Below, in pieces: positions 1 through 5,933 of a stretch of 6,545 nucleotides of DNA. The translations under genes were made by a program, and so were the position numbers. The stretch spans positions 1-6,545 of the forward strand of contig JAEOTW010000215.1 in NCBI GenBank assembly GCA_016839655.1. Reading direction: 5' to 3'. This stretch comes from Promethearchaeota archaeon (GTDB taxonomy: Archaea > Asgardarchaeota > Lokiarchaeia > Sigynarchaeales > SOKP01). Position 1 is the stretch's first letter; each line of letters opens with the position of its first letter. The notes beneath the pieces are model-generated. The model did no database searches. It saw nothing but the letters and a program-made list of their open reading frames with translations, and was not told the origin of the DNA.

Positions 1-1055
1 AAATTTTTTATTTAAGTTCTTTACGAGAACGTGCTGGAAAAAGCTTTCTTTCGATAGGTTTCATTCAAAAATTAAAAAAGGAAAGAAAAAAGTTTGCTTA
101 TTTCAAACCAATTGGTATTCCTAAAAGCGCTTTTACAAATAAAGCAGATCCAGATGTTGGATTTATCTTAAACACTATTTACAAAACAGATTTGCCCTAT
201 GACTATATCTCACCAGTGTCTATTCCAGATTCGTATTATGTAGATTTAGTTAATGCTGATAAAAAAGAAGAATTTTTACAAAAAATAAAGAATGCATACG
301 ATAAGATTACTAAAGATGTAGATTACCTTATTATTGAAGGTAACCCTAGTCTTAGGAAGTTCATTAGAGTAGGACTGGATGATGTGAGTATAGCAAAGGC
401 TCTTGATATAAATGAATTAATCTATGTTTCTACAGAATCATCAGATCGATCTATAGACGATTTATTTTTCACTAAAAATTATTTTGAGTACCGTAATATC
501 GGTATTAAGGGTATCTTATTTAATAAAATAGATTATGAGTACATTGCAAGAATTAAAGAGCTTACAGATGACCATATAAATAGATATGATATTCCAATAT
601 TAGGAATAATAGAAAAGAGTATAGAGTTATTTTCACCTCGTGTAAGTGAAATCGTAGCACAAATTGGTGGAGAATTAATAAATGAGCAAGCTTCCTCTGG
701 TTTAAACAATTTAGTGGAAACTTTCCTTATTGGTGCTATGAATGCACAAGCAGCTTTAAAGTATTTAAGACAGGTTAAACGAGCTGCATTTATTACAGGT
801 GGTGATAGAACTGACTTAGCTATGACTGCATTAGCTCAAGATGTTTCAGCATTAATATTAACAGGCTTTATTCAGCCCGATATGGGGGTAATTACAGCTG
901 CCAATGGTAAAGGGATACCAATTATTCTAAGCCCTTCTGATACATATACTACTGTGAGAAATTTAGAACGGTTAAAACCAGGTATACAAGAAGACGAAAT
1001 AGAAAAAGTCTTAGAATTAATTGAAAAAGATATGAATTGGGATCTATTATTATAG
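1..1055 (+). CDS. Phosphotransacetylase-family protein: BioD-like P-loop domain plus DRTGG domain (5' end cut by window edge)
   Basis: The frame is open from base 3 to the TAG at 1053-1055, giving 350 codons. Only a few N-terminal residues should be missing, because the family's first beta strand and P-loop are already present (SSLRERAGKS, codons 5-14). The N-terminal half is a BioD/CobQ-like NTPase fold, with a Walker B-like DYLIIEG near residues 107-113 and an NKID motif near 173-176. The C-terminal part (about 218-335) is a DRTGG domain; its signature appears as ITGGDRTDLA near 264-273, followed by ALILTG and PIILSPSDTYTT. In other proteins these domains precede the phosphotransacetylase catalytic domain. 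Here that domain is absent, as in the free-standing archaeal and bacterial homologues, so acetyl-phosphate chemistry should not be assumed. A sensing or regulatory role is inference. A TTG at 192 could be mistaken for a start, but homology upstream rules it out. The Walker A lacks its first glycine, which I believe is usual in this family. Confidence 0.85.
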   Translation, partial: IFYLSSLRERAGKSFLSIGFIQKLKKERKKFAYFKPIGIPKSAFTNKADPDVGFILNTIYKTDLPYDYISPVSIPDSYYVDLVNADKKEEFLQKIKNAYDKITKDVDYLIIEGNPSLRKFIRVGLDDVSIAKALDINELIYVSTESSDRSIDDLFFTKNYFEYRNIGIKGILFNKIDYEYIARIKELTDDHINRYDIPILGIIEKSIELFSPRVSEIVAQIGGELINEQASSGLNNLVETFLIGAMNAQAALKYLRQVKRAAFITGGDRTDLAMTALAQDVSALILTGFIQPDMGVITAANGKGIPIILSPSDTYTTVRNLERLKPGIQEDEIEKVLELIEKDMNWDLLL

Positions 1056-1065
1056 ATCTATTATT
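1041..1065. repeat. 11-bp direct repeat across the stop codon
   Basis: GATCTATTATT occurs at 1041-1051 and again at 1055-1065. The two copies straddle the TAG stop of the upstream gene, with a 10-bp palindrome ATAGATCTAT at 1052-1061 between and within them. It looks like a small local duplication in AT-rich DNA. I see no proof of function; a weak hairpin near the transcript end is possible. Confidence 0.4.
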
Positions 1066-1132
1066 TATAAATTAATTCATTCTATATTTTTCAATATATT
1101 TCATGCAAACGATATATATTAAATTGATTTAG

Positions 1133-1376
1133 CATACAGGAATAAATATAGTTTGGCAAGGAGTTAGAGATATTTCTTATGCGAACCGTGAAATCGCTGC
1201 TTTAGCATCTGAAGTTACTAAGAGTGGGAAAATAATTTATTACCCAAATATTAGAGACCTTGTTGTAAATAATTTTTAAACACCATGATAAATTTCCTAA
1301 CCATAAAGAGATGCTTCTTTTGATGGAAAAAACTTTTTGCAAATTGATTCTAATTAGTGAATTTAAATTTATTTGA
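1133..1376 (+). pseudogene. Unidentified decayed coding fragment
   Basis: In the 380-base gap before alanine dehydrogenase, the frame from 1133 to the TAA at 1277-1279 encodes 48 residues with protein-like composition (INIVWQGVRDISYANREIAA, then GKIIYYPNIRDLVV). It contains no ATG, GTG or TTG, so it cannot start by itself. The same frame extends upstream to an ATG at 1103 but is broken by a TAG at 1130-1132. Downstream, a different frame is open from 1269 and gives HHDKFPNHKEMLLLMEK and more, up to a TGA at 1374-1376, as if a frameshift near 1270 separated two parts of one gene. I do not recognise the family. The reading is that of a gene remnant, probably a C-terminal part. Composition alone supports it, so confidence is moderate. 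Confidence 0.45.
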
Positions 1377-1395
1377 AATATTTTTCATAATCAAA

Positions 1396-1404
1396 TTATA
1401 AAAA
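1396..1404 (+). promoter_or_regulatory. Possible archaeal TATA box for alanine dehydrogenase
   Basis: TTATAAAAA lies about 35-40 bases before the ATG at 1437. If this is a TATA box, transcription would begin near 1425 and leave a short leader just long enough for the GAGAG ribosome site. The surrounding DNA is so AT-rich that chance matches are common, so this is tentative. Confidence 0.25.
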
Positions 1405-1427
1405 TTTAATTTATACTATTTAGTTTT

Positions 1428-1432
1428 GAGAG
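1428..1432 (+). promoter_or_regulatory. Ribosome binding site of alanine dehydrogenase
   Basis: GAGAG sits four bases before the ATG at 1437, a short spacing for a partial anti-16S match. It weakly supports that ATG. The stronger support is that the catalytic residues then fall at their canonical numbers. Confidence 0.4.
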
Positions 1433-1436
1433 AAAA

Positions 1437-2552
1437 ATGATAATAGGAATTCCTAAAGAAATAAAGCTTGGAGAAGGAAGAGTAAGTCTTACTCCATATA
1501 ATGTTGAAGAACTTACACATTTAGGTCATAATATTATTACGGAACACAATTCAGGAAAAAACGCAGGATTTAATGATGAAGAATATATAAAAGCAGGTGC
1601 TAAAATTTATGAAAATAAAAAGCAGATCTATTCAAACTCAGACATACTTGTTAAAGTAAAAGAACCTGTTTTAGAAGAATTAAATTATTTTAATCCTGGA
1701 CCAATATTATTTTCTTTCCTCCACTTATCTGCAATTAAAGAATTAACAGATGTTTTTATGAGAGGTAAATCAACTGCAATTGCATTTGAATCAGTTGAAT
1801 TGGATAATGGTCATTTACCAATTTTAATACCTATGTCTGAAGTTGCGGGAAGAATGGCATTAATTAAGGGAGCTAATTTGCTTACAATACATAATAAAGG
1901 TAAAGGTGTTTTATTAGGAGGAGTTGCTGGAGTTTATAGGGGTAGAGTTACTATATTAGGTGGAGGCACTGCAGGTTTAAGTGCTGCATTGGCAGGTTAT
2001 GGTTTAGGAGCTAATGTAACAATTCTAGAAAAAAGTATAACACGAATTAGATATTTAAAAGACATTTTACCTAAAGGAATTAATATCGTTGTGTCAAATA
2101 TAAGAAATATAAGAAATAATGTTAAAGAATCAGATATTCTGATAGGAACAGTTTTAATTCCAAACGCAAAAGCACCTAGAATAGTTACAAGAGAAATGGT
2201 TAGATCTATGAAACCAGGGGCTGTAATTGTAGATGTTTCAATAGACCAAGGCGGTTGTATTGAAACTAGTAGAGCTACAACTCATGAAGATCCAACTTAC
2301 ATTGATGAGGATATAATTCATTATTGTGTATCAAATATGCCTGGAGCGTATCCAAGGACCGCTACTGAAGCACTTTCTGAAAGTTTGTTTCCATATCTAT
2401 TAAATTTAATATCTGATGATGATATTATAGAAGTATTAAAAAAAGATCCCCCATTAAGAAGAGGTGTAAATCTTCTAAAAGGAGCTATAACAATAAAGGA
2501 AATTGCTGAGACTTTCAATTATCCATATGAGCCTATAGAATCTCTTCTATAG
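1437..2552 (+). CDS. ald: Alanine dehydrogenase (NAD-dependent)
   Basis: A cytoplasmic enzyme interconverting L-alanine, NAD+ and water with pyruvate, ammonium and NADH. The 371-residue length is standard for the family. Counting from the ATG, known catalytic and binding residues fall at their usual positions: Arg15 (GEGRVSLTP), Lys75 (VKVKEP), His96 (SFLHLS) and Asp270 (VDVSIDQGG). The Rossmann motif GGGTAG is at 175-180, and Glu198 ends the next strand, where an acidic residue selects NAD over NADP. Other family blocks are [27 protein letters not shown] and [14 protein letters not shown]. The gene is intact and alone on this strand, with decayed gene fragments on both sides. It probably has its own promoter, and a hairpin plus T-run follows it. 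The direction in vivo (alanine breakdown or ammonium assimilation) cannot be read from sequence. The related ornithine cyclodeaminases and the transhydrogenase alpha subunit fit less well in length and motifs. Confidence 0.96.
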   Translation: MIIGIPKEIKLGEGRVSLTPYNVEELTHLGHNIITEHNSGKNAGFNDEEYIKAGAKIYENKKQIYSNSDILVKVKEPVLEELNYFNPGPILFSFLHLSAIKELTDVFMRGKSTAIAFESVELDNGHLPILIPMSEVAGRMALIKGANLLTIHNKGKGVLLGGVAGVYRGRVTILGGGTAGLSAALAGYGLGANVTILEKSITRIRYLKDILPKGINIVVSNIRNIRNNVKESDILIGTVLIPNAKAPRIVTREMVRSMKPGAVIVDVSIDQGGCIETSRATTHEDPTYIDEDIIHYCVSNMPGAYPRTATEALSESLFPYLLNLISDDDIIEVLKKDPPLRRGVNLLKGAITIKEIAETFNYPYEPIESLL

Positions 2553-2579
2553 CTATTTATAGCTCTAAATAAATTTTTT
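2551..2579 (+). terminator. Hairpin plus T-run after alanine dehydrogenase
   Basis: AGCTAT (2551-2556) and ATAGCT (2559-2564) form a small inverted repeat that begins inside the stop codon. TTTTTT follows at 2574-2579. The stem is short and AT-rich and the T-run is nine bases away, so this is a weak intrinsic terminator by bacterial rules. In archaea a T-run alone may be enough. Confidence 0.4.
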
Positions 2580-2606
2580 ATCTAGAACTAATTTTATCAA
2601 ATATAA

Positions 2607-2887
2607 AGAAGAGATTACTCATATATTCGTTTAATAAAAGTTGAGGGTATAACTCTTGTTAAACCTAATGGAGCCTTGTATTTATTTCAAAAATTAGAGT
2701 TAAACGAATTTAAGGATTAAAAAGATAACTAAGAGTTTAGAATTGATCTTTTTTAAACTGCAGGAATTTTTAGTGTTTATGGTTTTGGATTTGTAGATTT
2801 TTGAAATAATATTTTCGATTTACATTTTTGACGAAAAAGGAAATTTTAAAGGGCTATTATGATTTATTTGAAAGTTTTTTTAACTAA
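2607..2887 (+). pseudogene. Decayed class I/II PLP aminotransferase, alanine-aminotransferase-like (C-terminal remnant)
   Basis: Frame 2607-2804 reads RRDYSYIRLIKVEGI, then VKPNGALYLFQKLE, KDN, EF and IDLF, then TAGIFSVYGFGF. It is broken by TAA at 2718, 2730 and 2754 and TGA at 2802. After a frameshift between about 2790 and 2813 the match resumes with FRFTFLTKKEIL (from 2813) and YYDLFESFFN, ending at TAA 2885-2887. Block by block this follows the C-terminal domain of archaeal alanine/aspartate-type aminotransferases, which I recall as RRDYIYKRLNEIPGI, KPQGAFYIFP, DKEFVLDVL, VHGSGFG, HFRIVFLPPVEILEEAMDR. Only the last 90 or so residues remain. The PLP-lysine and substrate-binding N-terminal regions are gone; the intact alanine dehydrogenase lies in their place upstream. 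The fragment cannot give a functional enzyme. Assignment to the aminotransferase fold is firm; alanine specificity is inferred from resemblance. Confidence 0.85.
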
Positions 2888-2926
2888 AACTCATTAATAT
2901 TACTTGTAATACTAAAATAGAATTTA

Positions 2927-2932
2927 AAAGGA
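2927..2932 (+). promoter_or_regulatory. Ribosome binding site of the small membrane protein gene
   Basis: AAAGGA is eight bases before the ATG at 2941. It is a good Shine-Dalgarno-like match and is the main support for this short frame being translated from that ATG. Confidence 0.55.
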
Positions 2933-2940
2933 TAGAATAA

Positions 2941-3219
2941 ATGAAATCTGAACGAGAAATAAAAAACGAGAGAAAAGCAATGTATTTTGATGTAATATGT
3001 GGTATTATGTCATCAGTTTTATCATTATCGGGATTAGCTTTTGCGGCAATTTCAAACAGGATTTTTAATATGGGATGGTTCGCTATTAGTGTTACATTTT
3101 GGACGGCTTATTTATTGTTTTCTTTTTTTTTAATAGGTTTAGGGATTTATACATGGAAAATGAACAAAAATTATGATATAAAAAAGCCAAAAAAAGAATT
3201 AAAATCACCTATAATATAA
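2941..3219 (+). CDS. Small two-helix membrane protein, function unknown
   Basis: A 92-residue protein that I do not recognise. A charged, lysine/glutamate/arginine-rich N-terminal segment (1-13) precedes a hydrophobic helix at about 14-38 (VICGIMSSVLSLSGLAFAAI). A short polar loop with Asn and Arg follows, then a second, aromatic-rich helix at about 45-70 (WFAISVTFW, LLFSFFLIGLGIYTW), and then a strongly basic tail with repeated lysines (71-92). By the positive-inside rule both ends should face the cytoplasm. There is no cleavable signal and no cysteine pair or catalytic motif. A good ribosome site and a sharp hydrophobic pattern support it as real. It stands alone on its strand, downstream of a pseudogene, and converges on the acetone carboxylase gamma gene with five bases between stops. 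A link with that operon is not shown. Confidence 0.7.
   Translation: MKSEREIKNERKAMYFDVICGIMSSVLSLSGLAFAAISNRIFNMGWFAISVTFWTAYLLFSFFLIGLGIYTWKMNKNYDIKKPKKELKSPII
3180..3195 (-). terminator. Possible T-run terminator of the acetone carboxylase operon
   Basis: On the minus strand, 30 to 45 bases past the gamma stop, the sequence reads TTTTTTT GGC TTTTTT (3195 down to 3180), inside the 3' end of the convergent membrane-protein gene. Archaeal RNA polymerase commonly stops at such T-runs. No hairpin is needed or seen. There is no other room for a terminator between the two genes. Confidence 0.35.
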
Positions 3220-3224
3220 TAATA

Positions 3225-3719
3225 TTACCTATCTGGTGCTTTTCTACCTAACCATTTTTCATAGAAAGTATCAATATCAGGTAGAAAGTTAAATATTGTT
3301 GGATAACCAGGAGGTACAGCTTCAACATCCAAGAGTGTAAAACATCCTGGACATAAATATTCTCTTAATTCTATCCATTCTGGGTCACTACCCATATCTC
3401 TAGGATAAAGCTCCTCAATTTCTTCAAACGTTTCTCTTACTCTAATGCGACATTTAGTTTTCCAATTCTCTCTATAATCTCCAAATTCATGTCCACAATC
3501 ACATTTTACAATTCTCTCTCCTTCTTTCGAGACGATTTGAAGGTGTTCATGTAGGGGTAATATTATCTTTTCTTTCCATGGCATACGTTTTTGTAATATT
3601 TCTATAATCAAATCGAATCTATTGGAATCTTTTCTTCCGCTAATTATTGGTTTCAGTTCATCCCATAGTAATTTTCCATCAATCATTCTTTCCAATGTTT
3701 TTCTATCATAAGATACCAT
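3225..3719 (-). CDS. acxC: Acetone carboxylase gamma subunit
   Basis: This is the small subunit of the alpha2-beta2-gamma2 acetone carboxylase, which converts acetone, bicarbonate and ATP to acetoacetate, AMP and two phosphates. At 164 residues it matches the family's usual size of about 165-170. Recognisable family blocks are EILQKRMPW (41-48), KIILPLHEHLQIV (51-63), KCDCGHEFGDYRENWK (72-87), EELYPRDM, EYLCPGCFTLLDVEA (120-134) and DIDTFYEKWLG. Cys73, Cys75, Cys123 and Cys126 form a zinc-ribbon-like four-cysteine set, with His77 nearby. The ATG follows the alpha stop TAA directly (TAAATG), with GGAGGT seven bases upstream, so it is co-transcribed and probably translationally coupled to alpha. 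This subunit family is the best marker separating acetone carboxylases from ordinary hydantoinases and 5-oxoprolinases. Acetophenone carboxylase also has a related small subunit, so the ketone substrate is not fixed by sequence. Confidence 0.92.
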   Translation of the reverse strand: MVSYDRKTLERMIDGKLLWDELKPIISGRKDSNRFDLIIEILQKRMPWKEKIILPLHEHLQIVSKEGERIVKCDCGHEFGDYRENWKTKCRIRVRETFEEIEELYPRDMGSDPEWIELREYLCPGCFTLLDVEAVPPGYPTIFNFLPDIDTFYEKWLGRKAPDR

Positions 3720-5933
3720 TTATTTCACCTCCATTTTAAAACCTTCAGGTAATTTCCAGAATTTTTTAAATTCCTTAGCCCAATTATTTGACAATTTGAG
3801 ACTTTCTGTAACCATTAATTTAACAGGTTCACTTAATTTATTTTCAGTTATTTTTTTTTTCTCTTTTTCCCAATATTCTTCAAAAGTCATTGACTTTTCT
3901 TTTCTCTCTTTTTTTAAATTTTCTTTATATTTCTTAGTAGCTATTTCATCAATCTCCCATTCTTTCTTTATCTCACTATAATTAGCAATTACTCCATAGA
4001 CATTTTTAACAATATCCTTTGTATAAAAACCATTGTCAAGGTCTTCTTTTACATGCTCGATATCTCGCTCTAGAGGATCTCCATATCCAGGACCACCACT
4101 CAAGAAATAATAGAAAATATCATAGTTCTCTAAAGTAATTGGATAAATACTACAATAAGGTTTTCGTGTTATATCCCCCTTTATTAGTCGTTCAAATTCA
4201 CCATTAGTAGGATCAGGGTCTCCAAGTGGATATTTACTTTGATTTTTAATGATCTCTTCCATATTCGTATTTTTTGCATATAATCGATATCCAGTTGCAT
4301 TAGGATATCCTCCATGCATTCCTCCAGCTCCATGGAATACCAATCCTTCTCTAGCTCCAAAAAAGTCCACATCTTTCGAATAAGCTACCATCCCTACACC
4401 TTCATAATTTGCTCCTCCTCTGTATTTACCATGCCCAGATAAATTGGGTTTAACTCGTCTTGATAGATAAGGTACACCACCTTGAAATAATTCCCATGTT
4501 TCGACATCACCAAGGTCTGATTCAGGATTCCACATTGCATATCCCCAATTTAAACCATCTCGAACAGCACTTGCACCAAAACCTTGACCACTAATTTCAA
4601 AAGTCGACAAGGACCATCGTTGTCCCATTAATGGTCCATCCGAATATATTCCGCCACCTTGAATAGCATCTCCAGTAAAAGGATATCCTGAAACGACCTC
4701 CTCTCTATATCCCCGAGAAAATAACCCATAAGAGATACACTTCATCATTCCAGTATAAGCAGGAATTAAATTACCCCATGGAGCTTGGTATGATAAGTAG
4801 ATATCACCTGGATTGCACCATGACCCTAGAGGATATTCTTTCTCTACAGCAAAGTATGCACCATCATTTACTTTATCTGCATAAATTAGTATTTGCGTTA
4901 AAAGAACCCATTGACCTCCCTCCATAGCGCCTTTATCTGCATTCATACAATTAGGACCAGGACCACTTGCTCCATCAAAAGAAAGAGACATTTTACCATC
5001 TTGTTTAATAATGATCTCCATTGGTTGGTTTGAAATTTTATTCATTCTAGCTCTTGGTTGCCATGCTTCTTCTTTCTGTGGCATATCCATAAAAGCAGCA
5101 GCTCTATATCTGCCAGGGATCAACCGTTCTTTTACTCTTTCTTGAAAAACTAGGCGACCTTCTTCGATTGCTTCTCGAATAAATTGCTTGTAGTAGTCTA
5201 ATCCTTCTCGTTCAATGAATTCCAATAATGCATCACGAATCATTAAATTTCCAGCAAGTCTACATTTTTCATCCAACTCCCAGTACATAGGAGTTCTAAC
5301 AGATCTTTTTGCACTAATCATATGATCCTTCCAAATTTTATCATTTGAACCAATTTTTCTACAAGTATAATATACTCCATCATCAAATCTTTGCATGGCA
5401 GGAACTAAATCATGTCCAGGTGTTATTCCTCCACAATCAATTTGATGAGTTACTCCACCTGCCCACCCCACCAAATTATTTTCCCAAAAAATAGGTAATA
5501 ATGTTTGAACATCAGTAGTATGAACATTTCCGCATGCAGGATCATTATTGAGAAAAATATCTCCTGGATTGATACCTGGATCATCTTCATATTCTTCTCG
5601 AATCATAAATTTGATAGCCTCACTCATAGTATGGACATGGACTAAAATTCCAGTTGAAACAACTATAGAATCGCCCTCAGGAGTATATAACGCAAAACAT
5701 AATTCTCCAATCTCGGTAACGATTGGAGAAGCAGCTACATGTAATGCCGTTTCTCTTGCAGATACGAGTGCTCCCCTCAATGCAGCATAATTACGTTCAA
5801 ATCTAAAAGGATCCTCTTCTTTTAATGATAATTTTTCAAGAGCATAATATCGCCCCGATTTTTCAAACAAATTTTCACTTTCTTCTAACATAGTTTTTAA
5901 TGTCTTACCATTCCACCCAAGTTTTTTGTCCAT
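3720..5933 (-). CDS. acxB: Acetone carboxylase alpha subunit (hydantoinase B/oxoprolinase family)
   Basis: A complete 737-residue protein, slightly shorter than the Xanthobacter alpha subunit of roughly 775. The hydantoinase B domain covers about residues 40-630: ALRGALVSARETALHVA (51-67), NPGDIFLNNDP (122-132), GNVHTTDVQ (135-143), GGVTHQIDCGG (159-169), AYTGMMKC and the C-terminal signature GGPGYGDPLERD (613-624). His138, Asp141 and His163 have the spacing I recall for the three manganese ligands of the Xanthobacter enzyme (His150, Asp153, His175, from memory), each offset by 12. The metal site should therefore be intact. Alpha carries out the carboxylation, while beta activates the ketone and bicarbonate with ATP. 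The last 110 or so residues are highly charged and lysine-rich, followed by SNNWAKEFKKFWKLPEGF; a similar tail is expected in acetone carboxylases but not in plain hydantoinases. The ATG overlaps the beta stop by one base and has GGAGGT nine bases upstream. A run of ten A encodes three lysines near residue 670; the frame is intact through it. Confidence 0.95.
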   Translation of the reverse strand: MDKKLGWNGKTLKTMLEESENLFEKSGRYYALEKLSLKEEDPFRFERNYAALRGALVSARETALHVAASPIVTEIGELCFALYTPEGDSIVVSTGILVHVHTMSEAIKFMIREEYEDDPGINPGDIFLNNDPACGNVHTTDVQTLLPIFWENNLVGWAGGVTHQIDCGGITPGHDLVPAMQRFDDGVYYTCRKIGSNDKIWKDHMISAKRSVRTPMYWELDEKCRLAGNLMIRDALLEFIEREGLDYYKQFIREAIEEGRLVFQERVKERLIPGRYRAAAFMDMPQKEEAWQPRARMNKISNQPMEIIIKQDGKMSLSFDGASGPGPNCMNADKGAMEGGQWVLLTQILIYADKVNDGAYFAVEKEYPLGSWCNPGDIYLSYQAPWGNLIPAYTGMMKCISYGLFSRGYREEVVSGYPFTGDAIQGGGIYSDGPLMGQRWSLSTFEISGQGFGASAVRDGLNWGYAMWNPESDLGDVETWELFQGGVPYLSRRVKPNLSGHGKYRGGANYEGVGMVAYSKDVDFFGAREGLVFHGAGGMHGGYPNATGYRLYAKNTNMEEIIKNQSKYPLGDPDPTNGEFERLIKGDITRKPYCSIYPITLENYDIFYYFLSGGPGYGDPLERDIEHVKEDLDNGFYTKDIVKNVYGVIANYSEIKKEWEIDEIATKKYKENLKKERKEKSMTFEEYWEKEKKKITENKLSEPVKLMVTESLKLSNNWAKEFKKFWKLPEGFKMEVK
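3727..3732 (-). promoter_or_regulatory. GGAGGT ribosome binding site for gamma, inside the alpha gene
   Basis: GGAGGT on the minus strand (3732 to 3727) lies seven bases before the gamma ATG at 3719 and forms part of the alpha codons for Met-Glu-Val. It fixes the gamma start and lets ribosomes finishing alpha re-initiate. Confidence 0.8.

Noticed and set aside
192..1055. A shorter protein starting at TTG 192
   Set aside because: The same frame is open to the window edge and encodes the expected first beta strand and P-loop, so the TTG is an internal leucine.
1103..1279. Gene starting at ATG 1103 with the TAG at 1130 read as pyrrolysine
   Set aside because: The product would be only 58 residues, the part before the TAG looks like AT-rich noise, and nothing else in the window suggests pyrrolysine use; a decayed gene explains it better.
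1360..1369. Palindrome AATTTAAATT upstream of alanine dehydrogenase as an operator
   Set aside because: A ten-base palindrome of only A and T is expected by chance in DNA this AT-rich, and no second copy or known consensus supports it.
2321..2518. Minus-strand open frame of 65 codons
   Set aside because: It lies antisense within the well-supported alanine dehydrogenase gene and has no family resemblance.
2893..2902. TATA-like sequence before the small membrane protein gene
   Set aside because: TTAATATTA is at a possible distance but is not distinguishable from the surrounding AT-rich DNA.
3796..3981. Plus-strand open frame of 61 codons, Phe/Ser-rich
   Set aside because: It is antisense to the lysine-rich tail of the alpha subunit, and its composition is the mirror of those lysine codons.
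4184..4372. Minus-strand open frame of 62 codons
   Set aside because: It overlaps the alpha gene out of frame on the same strand; the alpha frame carries the conserved motifs.
5548..5790. Plus-strand open frame of 80 codons
   Set aside because: It is antisense to the conserved N-terminal half of the alpha gene and has no ribosome site or family match.
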